From contig CAYRWY010000014.1 in assembly GCA_964427955.1 (NCBI GenBank), forward strand, positions 1-37,538: 37,538 bases of DNA, read 5' to 3'. Source of the stretch: JACRBK01 sp964427955. Lineage in GTDB: Bacteria; Chloroflexota; Anaerolineae; Aggregatilineales; Aggregatilineaceae. A program made the translations under genes and the position numbers. The notes beneath the pieces were generated by a model that was not told the origin of the DNA, did no database searches, and saw only the letters and a program-made list of their open reading frames with translations. Below, in pieces: positions 1 through 8,629 of the stretch (positions are counted from its first letter, which is position 1; each line of letters begins with the position of its first letter).

Positions 1-47
1 CCATCCGGCACAACGGGCCGCTTGGGTGGACTTTTCCGTCTTGGCAT
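1..47 (-). CDS. rpsG: 30S ribosomal protein S7, N-terminal fragment
   Basis: Only the first 15 codons lie in the window. Read on the minus strand from the ATG at 47 they give MPRRKSPPKRPVVPD, which matches the basic start of bacterial S7 (MPRR..PKR.v.pD). A GGAG motif sits 8 nt before the ATG, and the gene begins 30 nt after the stop of rpsL, the usual rpsL-rpsG order of the str operon. S7 nucleates assembly of the 30S head and binds the 3' domain of 16S rRNA. The gene is cut by the window edge, so nothing can be said about the rest. Confidence 0.85.
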   Translation of the reverse strand, partial: MPRRKSPPKRPVVPD

Positions 48-77
48 TGTCTTTCTCCAGAAATACGCCAGAAATGC

Positions 78-512
78 TTATTTCTTCGTCGTGGTTTTCT
101 TCGGTCGCTTCGCGCCGTACTTGCTGCGGGCCTGTTCGCGCTTCTGGACGCCGTCGGCATCCAGGGTGCCCCGGACGATGTGGTAACGCACACCGGGCAG
201 GTCTTTCACACGGCCACCACGCACCAACACGACACTGTGTTCCTGCAACCCATGCCCTTCACCAGGGATGTACGCCGTCACTTCGATCTGGTTCGTGAGA
301 CGCACACGCGCCACCTTACGCAGAGCCGAGTTCGGCTTCTTAGGCGTCATGGTTTTCACCTGCGTGCACACCCCACGCTTCTGGGGCGAGCCTTTAGGCT
401 GGCGCGTCCGCCGCTGAGAATACGAGTTGAACGTATACTGAAGCGCCGGAGCCTTGCTCTTCTTCCGCTTGGGTTGACGACCGTTCCGAATAAGCTGATT
501 GATCGTCGGCAT
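78..512 (-). CDS. rpsL: 30S ribosomal protein S12
   Basis: S12 sits at the 30S decoding centre and helps control decoding accuracy. The 144-residue product starts MPTINQLIRNGRQ and carries the conserved TPKKPNSALRK loop (residues about 54-64, with the lysine whose changes give streptomycin resistance in other bacteria), then PGEGHGLQEHS and PGVRYHIVRG, and ends in a Lys-rich tail. An upstream ATG at 575 would add 21 residues with no S12 similarity. The ATG at 512 has GGAGAGG and AAGG just before it and gives the standard N-terminus, so it is chosen. The gene is co-directional with rpsG (30 nt apart). A strong promoter at 726-754 implies a leader of about 207 nt. No resistance-type change is seen in the KKPNS loop. 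Confidence 0.97.
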   Translation of the reverse strand: MPTINQLIRNGRQPKRKKSKAPALQYTFNSYSQRRTRQPKGSPQKRGVCTQVKTMTPKKPNSALRKVARVRLTNQIEVTAYIPGEGHGLQEHSVVLVRGGRVKDLPGVRYHIVRGTLDADGVQKREQARSKYGAKRPKKTTTKK

Positions 513-719
513 CCTTGCCTCTCCATGTCTAGGCCAGAGAATTTCTGGCGAACTGCCTGAACTTGGGCGCAACAACGGGCGCTAACGCCCGTTTTGTCTT
601 GCATAACGTGAGGCCATCTCAACTTATGGCACAGATGGCCTCACGAACGATACCTCATCTAATTCGGCTGATCAGCGCCCTGACCATGCAGGGTTGATGC
701 CGGGGGTGAGTGAAAGTGT
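513..719 (-). promoter_or_regulatory. Structured 5' leader of rpsL-rpsG
   Basis: This is most of the 337-nt gene-free stretch 513-849. In the predicted transcript it holds three hairpins: arms 607-619/633-645 (13 bp perfect, 13-nt loop), arms 575-581/586-592 (7 bp, loop of 4), and arms 534-538/544-548 (5 bp). The 5' arm of the middle hairpin (as read on the minus strand) could instead pair with a second CGCCC copy at 565-569, so two exclusive folds are possible. There is no U-run after the middle hairpin on the minus strand. On the plus strand that hairpin is followed by TTTGTCTT and could stop antisense transcription. A regulatory role is inferred from length and structure only. Confidence 0.45.
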
Positions 720-725
720 GGGAGA

Positions 726-754
726 AGTTTAGCATCTCGGCAAGGGGCTGTCAA
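726..754 (-). promoter_or_regulatory. Sigma-70-type promoter of rpsL-rpsG
   Basis: On the minus strand TTGACA (754-749) is followed after exactly 17 nt by TAAACT (731-726). This is a perfect -35 and a 4/6 -10. Transcription would start near 719. Confidence 0.75.
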
Positions 755-788
755 GGTTCATTGTCAGGTGCCCGTCGCATAACCGCCG

Positions 789-817
789 TTGACAGAACTC
801 CCTCCTTCGGTGACACT
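789..817 (+). promoter_or_regulatory. Possible promoter of the GT-C membrane protein gene
   Basis: A perfect TTGACA at 789-794 is followed after 17 nt by GACACT (812-817), which keeps only 3 of 6 consensus bases. The predicted start near 824 would leave a 25-nt leader before the ATG at 850. It is divergent from the rpsL promoter 35 bp away. Confidence 0.4.
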
Positions 818-849
818 AGCGCCATGCTAACTCTCGGTGGTCTGTAACG

Positions 850-3384
850 ATGCAATGGCTTGAACCGACTTTCACGCTCTTTCCCCTGGCGGCCTGGATG
901 TTCGTGGGCGCGGGGTTACCCTGGGCGCTGGTCCTGCTGCCCCGCGATTACTGGCGGCATAAGGTGATTGTCGCCGCGGTCGGCATGGCGCTGGGACCGC
1001 TGTCGATCACGATGGTGATGTTTTTCCTGGGCACGGTGGCCCGGATCACGCTCGGCGGCACGCTGCTGGGCAGTGGGCTGATCACCGCCGTGGGCGCGGG
1101 CTGGGCCTGGCGGCGGCGCACGATCCCGGTACCGCCCACGCCAGACGATCATAATAATAGGACTCCGGGACGTTATGGCCGCTGGCTGATCGCCGCCCTG
1201 CTGCTGATCCTGGTGCTGCACGTGGTCGTGGTGGCCTACTGGCCGTTCCTGGCCTACGATCCGCTGTGGGTGTATGCCTACAACGGCAAGCTGTTCACGA
1301 TGGAGCAGCAGATCCCCGCCCGGATCGGCTACTACCCGCAGTTGATGGCGCTCAGTTATACCTATATGCAGCAGGGCTGGGGCGCGATCAACGACCACGC
1401 CGCGCGAGCCGTGCTGCCCTGGTACAACCTGACCATGACGCTGATGGCCTACAGCCTGGGACGGCTGGCCTTTCGCTCGCGGCGGGTAGGACTGCTGACC
1501 GCCGCGACCTGGACTTTCTATCCGCACGTCACCGCCTGGGCAGGCGCGGGCGATCTGGAGATCGCGGTCACGCTCTATGCGACCGGCGCGGCGACATTTT
1601 TCATCGAAGCGTGGCGAACCGAACGGGCGCGGCTGGCCGTCTTGAGCGGGATACTGCTGGGCGGCGCGCTGTGGACCAAGCCCACCGCCGGGGCGCTGGC
1701 CCTGGGCGTGATGCTGGCCGTGGGGCTGTGGGGCGCGGCGGTGCGCTTCCGCTGGCGCGACTGGTGGCCCAAGCTGCGCCTCGCGGTGATCACCGGCCTC
1801 GCGACCGTGCCGCTGGGCGGAGTCTGGTATCTTCGCAACCTGCTGGCCGGGCATGACGCCGTCATCTTCCCCGCCGGTTACTGGCACAACCTCGCCCAGC
1901 GATCCGGACAGGAATTCGGCTGGCCGGTGCTGATCGCCGCGCTGGTCGCGCTGGGGCTGATCGTCCATCCTCCCGCCCGGCTGCGCCGCATGAACCGTCG
2001 CGCGCGGATCGGCCTGCCGCTGCTGGTGATCGCGCTGCTGCTGCTCGGCACCCTGCCCAGCGCGCTCAAATGGGATGTGCTGTTCCACGGTGATAACCTG
2101 TGGAAGTGGCTGCGCGGCGACCTGGGGTCCAGCCGCCGGATGGGCGTGTTCGACTGGCTGCCGCTGATCGCGGGCGTCGGCCTGCTGGCCTGGATCAGCC
2201 AGGACTATTGGCGCGGCCAATCCGGTGAGCGCCGGACCACCGTCGCGCTGCTGTGGGCGCTGCTGCTGCCCTACGGCGTAGTGTGGTTTCTCAGCTTCTC
2301 CTACCACTACCGCCTGAGCTTCACCATCGTGCCGCTGCTGGCGGTGCAGGTCGCGGCGCTGATCGACGGCTGGGCCTGGGATTGGTGCGCCGCCCGGCGC
2401 GTCCGGCAGGGGATCGGCGCGGCGCTGACCGCCGGAATCGTAGCCGTCGCCCTCACCGCCGAAGTCCAGGACAGCGCCAAATACTGGCTGGATGGCGGAT
2501 TGGCCGACGATACGGCCAAATATGACGCCGGGAATCCCGCACTGATGACGCTCGTGCACCACCTGGAACAGTACGCCCAGGAGATCGGGACGACGCCGGT
2601 CGTGCTGATCCCCGGCGAGGACCGGCTGCCCTTCTTCCTGCCCACCTGGGATATTCGGAACAGCCGCGCGCGGCAGGACCTCCCCACCCGGCTGGACGAC
2701 CTGGCGGGCGTGGACATCTTCGTCAACAGCTCGGTGATGCTGTTCCTCGAACAAGAGGCCAGGCTCTACCCGAACGCCCTGATCGCGCGGGCCGAGGCCG
2801 CCGCCGACTATGCGCGCTATGGCCTGGTGGAAGACTGGCCGGAAGTGCTGCACCCAATCCCGCTGGCGCGCGACGGATCGCTGCCTATCGACGATGGCAA
2901 CTTCCGCTATATGGCCTACGCCGTCCACCTGGACGCGCGCTACGCCCCTCTCACGCCAGACGCCCCGGCAGCGGGCCGCGTGGTCATCGGCGGATTCGCG
3001 GAATTCCTGGGGGACGGCCTGATCAACCTGAAGTGGGAACGCGGCGAACGCATCCGGCTGTGGCTGTACTGGCGGCCCACCGATCAGGCTCCGCCCCCGC
3101 AGGATTACAGCATCTATCTGCACCTGCTGGACCAGAACGGCACCAAGATCGCGCAGTGGGACGGCGAGCCGCTGATGCGCCACTACAGCACGCATTTCTG
3201 GCAGCCCGGCGAGGCGCTGATCGACTACTGGGTGCTGACCATCCCCGACGATATTCCGACCGGACCGGCTACCCTGCGTATGGGCCTCTACGATCCGATA
3301 GCCAACACCCGGCTGCCGGTGGTGATCGACGGCGTAGACAGCGGGGACGGGGTCATCATCGATACGCGCATTGTGGTGAAGTAA
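850..3384 (+). CDS. Multi-pass GT-C-type membrane glycosyltransferase-like protein
   Basis: The 844-residue product has about 13-15 hydrophobic helices between residues 9 and 540, then a soluble C-terminal part of about 300 residues without membrane segments. After the fourth helix (about 112-134) comes a loop with YDPLWVYAYN, placed like the acidic first outer loop of polyprenyl-phosphate-sugar-dependent GT-C enzymes (PMT/ArnT/RgtA-like). Known members move sugars from a lipid carrier to proteins or envelope glycans on the outer face. The C-terminal half includes a strand-rich segment (about 700-844) that looks like an outer carbohydrate-binding or beta-sandwich domain. It stands alone, divergent from rpsL and convergent with the VIT-VWA gene. 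The donor and acceptor cannot be told, and a membrane protein without transferase activity is not excluded. Confidence 0.6.
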   Translation: MQWLEPTFTLFPLAAWMFVGAGLPWALVLLPRDYWRHKVIVAAVGMALGPLSITMVMFFLGTVARITLGGTLLGSGLITAVGAGWAWRRRTIPVPPTPDDHNNRTPGRYGRWLIAALLLILVLHVVVVAYWPFLAYDPLWVYAYNGKLFTMEQQIPARIGYYPQLMALSYTYMQQGWGAINDHAARAVLPWYNLTMTLMAYSLGRLAFRSRRVGLLTAATWTFYPHVTAWAGAGDLEIAVTLYATGAATFFIEAWRTERARLAVLSGILLGGALWTKPTAGALALGVMLAVGLWGAAVRFRWRDWWPKLRLAVITGLATVPLGGVWYLRNLLAGHDAVIFPAGYWHNLAQRSGQEFGWPVLIAALVALGLIVHPPARLRRMNRRARIGLPLLVIALLLLGTLPSALKWDVLFHGDNLWKWLRGDLGSSRRMGVFDWLPLIAGVGLLAWISQDYWRGQSGERRTTVALLWALLLPYGVVWFLSFSYHYRLSFTIVPLLAVQVAALIDGWAWDWCAARRVRQGIGAALTAGIVAVALTAEVQDSAKYWLDGGLADDTAKYDAGNPALMTLVHHLEQYAQEIGTTPVVLIPGEDRLPFFLPTWDIRNSRARQDLPTRLDDLAGVDIFVNSSVMLFLEQEARLYPNALIARAEAAADYARYGLVEDWPEVLHPIPLARDGSLPIDDGNFRYMAYAVHLDARYAPLTPDAPAAGRVVIGGFAEFLGDGLINLKWERGERIRLWLYWRPTDQAPPPQDYSIYLHLLDQNGTKIAQWDGEPLMRHYSTHFWQPGEALIDYWVLTIPDDIPTGPATLRMGLYDPIANTRLPVVIDGVDSGDGVIIDTRIVVK

Positions 3385-3386
3385 GC

Positions 3387-3417
3387 CCCCTCTCCCATCG
3401 AGAACATGGGAGAGGGG
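3387..3417. terminator. Hairpin between convergent genes
   Basis: Arms 3387-3398 (CCCCTCTCCCAT) and 3406-3417 pair over 12 bp with a 7-nt loop, starting 2 nt after the stop codon of the membrane protein gene. There is no clear T-run on either strand, so it may act as a two-way terminator or be a copy of a dispersed GC-rich palindrome. Confidence 0.5.
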
Positions 3418-3440
3418 AGAATACGGGCCACCTCCGAAAG

Positions 3441-5917
3441 TTATCCCTCCGGCACGACCTCATACGCCTGACCGTCCAGCACGAAGATCACGTGATCGCC
3501 CAGGGCGAAGAACTCCGCCACGCGCGCATCCTGGTTGATCAGGGCGAAATACTCCTCGCTGAGAAACACGATCTNNNNNNNNNNNNNNNNNNNNNNNNNN
3601 NNNNNNNNNNNNNNNNNNNNNNNNNNNNNNNNNNNNNNNNNNNNNNNNNNNNNNNNNNNNNNNNNNNNNNNNNNACGCGCGCATCCTGGTTGATCAGGGC
3701 GAAATACTCCTCGCTGAGAAACACGATCTTGCGCGGCTCCATCGTGTCCGGGTCGTAGGTGGTATCGATCCATATACTGTCGCGCCAGACGAAGGTCCGA
3801 TCCCCCACCGCGCGGACGGTTTGCGTCGGCAGATCCGCCAGGACCGGAGTAGGATAGGGCGGCAGCGTGGCCACTTGCGGCACCGCACTCGCCGCCACGT
3901 TATCCACCACGTTCAGCGTGCCTAGTGGAGAAGGGCTTGGCGGGGGCGTCGCAGACATGGCCAGGGCTGCCGGGGTGACGTTCAACATCACGTGCGCGTT
4001 GGGCGGGATCGTCGCCACCAGCGCCGATTGGGACATGCCCCCGGCCTGCTGCGCGGCGTTCACTGCTGAATTGCCGCTGGCATTCGCCGCCATCGCCTGG
4101 GCGGTAGGGGCCATCAGCGTGGCGGACTGGGCTACGTCCTGCTGCGTGAAAATGTCCTGTTCGGTGATGATGAACGACGTGTAAGGCGTGATGATCCCGT
4201 AGCGGATGCTCAGCCGGACGATGCTGTCCACCAGTTCCGGCGTTTCGCCTTGCAGCCGGATCTGGTTCAGCAGTTCGCCGATGCGGCGCGTGGCCCATAG
4301 GCGCGGGATCAACACGTCCCCGCCCGCGTTGGTGCGTAGGGTCTGGTCGGCGTAGGTGAACGTCTGGGTCGTATCGCCCAGATTGCCGCTCAACCGCAGC
4401 GTGACCTCGTCGGCTTCGCGGCGGTAGCGCCCCGTGACGATCAACTGCGATCCGGCGAACAGATCGGGCAGGCGATCCAGCGGAGGATAGACGTCGTACA
4501 CGACCGCGCCGTCGATTTCCAGGCTCAAGTCGGTCAGCAGCGGCGCGCTGACCTTGCTGTAGAGCGTGCTGACGGCTTCGTTCACTTTTTCGCCGGGGCG
4601 CACGTAGGCCGAGGCGCCGTGATGGCGCTGGCTGAGTTCGTCCAGCAGGAAGGTGTTGACGTCATCGCCCACGCCGAAGGTAAAGAAACGCACATTCTCG
4701 GCGGCACGCGCCTCGACATCGCCCAAAATGGTGGGCAGATCGGTGACACCTGCCGTCGGCAGCCCATCTGTCAGGAACAGCACGATCAGCGGGTGCTCGT
4801 GATCGTTCATGTCGAGCGCCGTGCTCAGCGCGCCGTCGATATTCGTATCTCCACTCGCGAACAGCGTCTCCAACCACTGCTCGGCGTCTTGCGCCTGGCT
4901 GACCGGCTGAACTTTGGTGGCATAGGGCGCGATCCCGGTGTTGAAAACCAGCAGGTTGAAGCGATCCTCCGGGTTGAGGTTATCCAGCACGAACTGCGCG
5001 GCAGCGCGGGCCTGTTCCCACTTTTCGCCCTCCATCGAGCCGGAGCTGTCCAGCACCACGATCACGTCCTTCGGGATCACCCGCTCGGTTTCGACTTTGA
5101 CCGGCGGTGCGATCAGCGCCATGAAGAAGCCATCGTCCGTCGCGCTTTCGCGGTAGGTGAGCAAGTTCAGGTTGACTTCATCGCTGGCCAAGCCGTAGTA
5201 CAGGCTGAAATCGTTACTTTCGTGCGTGTTGCTCGTCTCGTACCCCACCACAAACGCCTGGTCGCCCTGGCGGTCGATGGCGATGGTGTGGGTGGGAGAA
5301 TAGATGGTGCTGATCGGATCGTTCGACTCCACCTTCACGTGGATGCTGAGACTGCCCACCGGCAGGTGCGAGACATGATCGACCCGCAGCGGATAGACGT
5401 AGTGGATCAACCCCTGATCGACTTCCAGCAGTTGGGAATATTCGATTTCGAGGGTGCGCTCGCCGCCGGGCGGGATCGGGAAGATGTTGGCCTGGATGGC
5501 GTTCGTGCCGATGTATTCGAGCAGCGCCGGATCGCGCATCTGCTGCACGATGGTCGTGTAGACCTGCTGAGCTTCTTCTTTTTCCAGAATCTTGGCCCGG
5601 TAGGGCTGGCCGTCGATGCGCATCACCAGATCGGAGATCGTCACGCCGCGCGGCAGCGGAAACACGTAGGTGCCTTCGGCGTTGCTCCCGCCTTCGTTGG
5701 CGAACACCTGCTCGATGCGGGTGCGCGCGATCTGGTCCACGATCTCGACGCTCACCCGGTAAGAACGGATATAGACCAGGCTGTCCGTCTGCTGGCGCGC
5801 CACCCCGGCACCCGGCGGCGACGCGGGGGCCGTCGCCAGGGCGGGGAAGATGCTCACGCCGGTCACGATCACGGCGAGGATCAGGACGGTGGTCCAAAAC
5901 AGTCTGCGGTTTTTCAT
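3441..5917 (-). CDS. Secreted VIT and VWA domain protein (split only by a false gap)
   Basis: The start at 5917 has AAGGA 10 nt upstream. Residues 1-29 form a signal peptide. A VIT domain (about 48-170, with GTYVFPLPRG and the IFPIPPGGERTLEIEY region) precedes a VWA domain whose MIDAS begins at D290 (DSSGS). A Pro/Ala-rich linker follows, and a C-terminal module reads IVFLSEEYFALINQD. Proteins with this pair of domains are outer adhesin or scaffold proteins related to inter-alpha-trypsin inhibitor heavy chain. The N run at 3575-3674 is flanked by the same 55 bases on both sides (3520-3574 and 3675-3729). Removing one copy plus the Ns (155 bases) restores one frame and gives 773 residues ending QAYEVVPEG. 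It lies downstream of the sigma/VWA pair, 284 nt away, on the same strand. The ligand is unknown. Confidence 0.85.
3575..3674. other. Run of 100 N, scaffold gap that is probably artificial
   Basis: The 55 bases before the gap (3520-3574) and after it (3675-3729) are identical, which is how two contigs look when they share one assembly k-mer but were not merged. The real sequence is most likely continuous. Confidence 0.9.
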
Positions 5918-6108
5918 CGTTAGTATCCTTTCGGTAGGGACACTGCCCTATGGGTGTCGATTTGAAGACCCTGGTTAACCCCTCCCCGCTGCGCAGTGCA
6001 TGGGCGGACAGGCATTGAGAACCGGGATTTTTGAGAGACCACTTTCATTTTTTCAAAGCAGGGCGCGGCGGCGCCGCTTCCCTACAACGACATTTCCGCT
6101 ACACCGCT

Positions 6109-6135
6109 CCCCCTCGCCACCGGGTGGAGAGGGGG
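6109..6135. repeat. GC-rich hairpin, probable dispersed repeat
   Basis: CCCCCTC (6109-6115) pairs with GAGGGGG (6129-6135), and CCAC (6117-6120) pairs with GTGG (6124-6127) inside it around a 3-nt loop. It is followed by a G-rich stretch GCCGGGGGGTGAGG-like up to 6148. It lies 67 nt after the stop of the VWA anti-sigma-like gene and may terminate that transcript. The same CCCCTC/GAGGGG core occurs in the hairpin at 3387-3417. Confidence 0.5.
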
Positions 6136-6201
6136 CCGGGGGGTGAGGTAAATTTCAGCATGTGTCAACCGTTTTCCCTCAAAATTTGGGATGGCTCATG
6201 C

Positions 6202-7902
6202 CTACTGCCCCTGCAAAGCGTTCAACTCGTCGGCGATCAGGTTCACGATCAGGCGGTCGAGATACTGGACGGTATACTGCTCGTCCGGGACGTGATGCTC
6301 GGTGCCGGGCGCGCCGGGTTCGCTGGACGTCGCCGCCTGCGGGGTGCTGTCGTACAGCAGGAAGATGAACCGCCCGCCGGTGAACTGCGCCAACTGGCGG
6401 AAGATGTACTCACCGGTATCGTTCAGGCCGCTCGACGCGACAGCGTGAATCTTGATCCCCGCTTCGGACGCGCGGCGCATCTCCCGGGCATAGTCGTAGT
6501 CCTGCGCATAGTCCAGGTGCGGCGGGGCGTCGGCGATCAGGATGATCAGCCTGACCGTTTCCGGGCCGCGCCACGTCACGCCGGACAGGGTTTCGTATAA
6601 GGCTTCGTTGAGCGATTCGGGATCGTCCCCGCCGCCGTCCGCCTGGACATGCCCAAGATTGACCTGGAATCGGCCAATATCGCCGGTAAAGCCATAGACC
6701 CCGGTCACATAAGCGTCACCGCGATCCCGGTACGTCACCAGCCCATACCGTACATCCGGCTGGCCGGGCAGGGCATCGACCTGGGCAGAGATGCTCAGGA
6801 TGTTATTTTTCAATTCGGCGATCTCGTCGCCCATACTGCCGGTCGAATCCAGCAGGAACAACACGTCCAGCGCGACGGGCGGCTGCGTGGGCGGCACGTC
6901 CAGGGTCACCTCCCACACGGCATCCCGGTTGTCGCGCGTGAGATCGAAGCTGGCGCTGGTGCCGTCCTGGCTGACCACGACCAGGAACGACGGCACGCTC
7001 ACCGCTTCGGGATAGGCCAGCGGGAAGAAGTAGGCCCGCCCGGCAGCCGTGGTATGCAGATTGACGATCAGATGTTCGCGCGGATCGTAGATCGCCACGT
7101 CCGCGCCGAGCACCGGGAGACCGTCGGCGGTCGTGACGTGGATGGTGTGGCGCTCGGACACGTCCACGTCGTGCACCGCCCAACCGCCCACGAAGCGCAG
7201 GAAGTCCAGCCGGTATTGCAGATAGGCGTCGAAGTCCTGGTTATCGTCGATCTCTCCAGCCTTGAGCGTCGATTGGTACGACGTCGCGACCGGCAGCGGC
7301 GTGGGCGTGGGGGGGACCATCACCGCCGTCGCCGCGTGGATGCTGGCCGGGGTGGAAGTCAACACCGCAAGCTGCAAGGTTGAGACAGGGGGCAGCGGGC
7401 TGGCCGTGGGAGGCGGTGTCGAAGACATAGCCTGCGTAGGTAGCAGCGTCGGTCCGGCCAGCGCCGTCATGTCGGCGATGTCGGGCACTGCCGTCTCCGT
7501 GAAAACGGGGGTCCCCAACATGCCGGGCGTGGCTGAAAGGGGCAGCAGCGTCGCGGTGGGGATCAACGCCTGGGCCACCTGGGTCTGGACGGCATGGGGC
7601 GTTTCACCCTCCTTTGATCGGAAATGGTCGCGGTTCGCCAGCAAGATCGCGACGAAGGCGACCACGCCCACCGCCGCGGCCAGCAGCGCCACGCGGCGCC
7701 ACTGCCGGAAAGATGGACGACGCTGCTGCCGGTGCAGTTCCAACAGGTGCGTTTCCAGTTCGGTGACGAACCGGGGATCGGGTTGGGTCATGTGGCTCCA
7801 CTCCACCAGATCACTCAAATCTGGCACCGGGGTGCCCTGCTGAGCCGCCGTGATGCGCTGATCCAGTTGATCGGCGTCGTAGCGCCGCGAATCGTCGTTC
7901 AT
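6202..7902 (-). CDS. Membrane protein with cytoplasmic anti-sigma-like head and outer VWA domain
   Basis: This 566-residue protein starts with a GGGAG site and overlaps the sigma factor stop by ATGA (7899-7902), so translation is coupled. Residues 1-69 are cytoplasmic and include a PDPRFVTELETHLLEL segment similar to the N-terminus of DUF5667-type regulators found beside ECF sigma genes. Residues 70-90 span the membrane once. A long Pro/Thr-rich stalk (about 100-225) leads to a beta-sandwich-like segment (about 255-330) and a VWA domain with MIDAS at D352 (DSTGS). It lacks the Cys/His zinc motif of ZAS anti-sigma factors. The position after an ECF sigma gene and the inside-head, outside-sensor plan suggest a transmembrane anti-sigma factor that senses something at the surface through VWA. 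That role is inference. A plain VWA surface protein is the alternative. Confidence 0.7.
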   Translation of the reverse strand: MNDDSRRYDADQLDQRITAAQQGTPVPDLSDLVEWSHMTQPDPRFVTELETHLLELHRQQRRPSFRQWRRVALLAAAVGVVAFVAILLANRDHFRSKEGETPHAVQTQVAQALIPTATLLPLSATPGMLGTPVFTETAVPDIADMTALAGPTLLPTQAMSSTPPPTASPLPPVSTLQLAVLTSTPASIHAATAVMVPPTPTPLPVATSYQSTLKAGEIDDNQDFDAYLQYRLDFLRFVGGWAVHDVDVSERHTIHVTTADGLPVLGADVAIYDPREHLIVNLHTTAAGRAYFFPLAYPEAVSVPSFLVVVSQDGTSASFDLTRDNRDAVWEVTLDVPPTQPPVALDVLFLLDSTGSMGDEIAELKNNILSISAQVDALPGQPDVRYGLVTYRDRGDAYVTGVYGFTGDIGRFQVNLGHVQADGGGDDPESLNEALYETLSGVTWRGPETVRLIILIADAPPHLDYAQDYDYAREMRRASEAGIKIHAVASSGLNDTGEYIFRQLAQFTGGRFIFLLYDSTPQAATSSEPGAPGTEHHVPDEQYTVQYLDRLIVNLIADELNALQGQ

Positions 7903-8468
7903 AGCTCCCCCCCTTCGCGCACGGTGACGGGTGCCAGCCGCTGCCGGAGGTCGCTCCAGGCACGATGCACCAGCATCTTGACGGCTGCCTCACTTTTCCC
8001 CATGATCTCGGCGATCTCGGCAGCGGTAAACTCGCCAAAGACGCGCAGCGTGAACGCTTCGGCCCGGTCGGGCGCGAGCTGGTGGAGCTGGCTGACGACC
8101 CGTTCAAGCTGAAGATTCTGGCTCACGGTCTCGTCGGGCAGCGGATCGGGATGGGGAAGATCGTCCGCCGTTTCCAGCGGCAGGGTCAGGTGATTCTTGC
8201 GGAAGAAGTCCGCCGCTTTGTGGCGGGCGATGCCTAACAGCCACATCCGAAAGGGACGGCGCGGCTGGTAGCTGGCGATATGTTCCAGGGCGGCGATGAA
8301 GGTTTGAGTCGTCAAGTCTTGAGCATCCTCGATACTGCCGGTCCGCAATAACAGATAGCGGTAGACGTGATCCACGTGGCGGCGGTAGAGTTCGGCAAAC
8401 GCTGCCGGGTTATCCTTCGCGCGCCGGGCGAGTGCGGCCTCGCCGGGATCATAAGGCTCATCTGGCAT
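7899..8468 (-). CDS. ECF-family RNA polymerase sigma factor
   Basis: The 189-residue product has sigma region 2 at about residues 20-90 (AELYRRHVDHVYRYLLLRTG, then the DAQDLTTQTF and WLLGIARHKAADFFR helices) and region 4 at about 125-178 (FTLRVFGEFTAAEIAEIMG, SEAAVKMLVHRAW), with no region 1.1 or 3, as in ECF sigma factors. It would direct RNA polymerase to a small envelope-related regulon. A GTG at 8501 would add 11 residues. The ATG at 8468 has AAGGGGAAAG upstream and is chosen. The next gene overlaps by 4 nt and is a probable membrane anti-sigma factor. A weak GTTACT-N17-GATAGT sequence (8509-8537, minus) may be its own promoter. Confidence 0.93.
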   Translation of the reverse strand: MPDEPYDPGEAALARRAKDNPAAFAELYRRHVDHVYRYLLLRTGSIEDAQDLTTQTFIAALEHIASYQPRRPFRMWLLGIARHKAADFFRKNHLTLPLETADDLPHPDPLPDETVSQNLQLERVVSQLHQLAPDRAEAFTLRVFGEFTAAEIAEIMGKSEAAVKMLVHRAWSDLRQRLAPVTVREGGEL

Positions 8469-8508
8469 GGGCTTTCCCCTTCGACTGATGTTCAGGTGCA
8501 CCTATTTA

Positions 8509-8537
8509 ACTATCGCGCCGACAGCCCCAAAAGTAAC
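8509..8537 (-). promoter_or_regulatory. Possible promoter of the sigma factor operon
   Basis: On the minus strand GTTACT (8537-8532) and GATAGT (8514-8509) are 17 nt apart. The start would fall near 8502, 34 nt before the chosen ATG at 8468. The match to either a sigma-70 or an ECF promoter is partial. Confidence 0.3.
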
Positions 8538-8590
8538 ACCATTGTCAGCGAGCCGCCGCCCAGGCGTAAAGCAGCGCGATCCAGGGCCAC

Positions 8591-8596
8591 TATAAT
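8591..8596 (+). promoter_or_regulatory. -10 element before the lipoprotein gene
   Basis: A perfect TATAAT lies 34 nt before the ATG at 8630. No good -35 is seen at 16-18 nt (the hexamer at 8568-8573 reads AAAGCA), so an activator may be needed. Confidence 0.45.
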
Positions 8597-8629
8597 GAAG
8601 GACATCGGATTAACGTGGGAGATAAGTTC

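Noticed and set aside
916..3195. Open frame of 759 codons on the minus strand, antisense to the GT-C membrane protein gene
   Set aside because: It is rich in Gln, Arg and Pro, with no domain or start site, as expected for the shadow of a high-GC gene. The plus-strand frame has membrane helices and a sensible start.
4619..5923. Open frame of 434 codons on the plus strand inside the VIT-VWA gene
   Set aside because: It is a shadow frame with no ribosome site and His/Asp/Arg-rich composition. The minus-strand product has VIT and VWA motifs.
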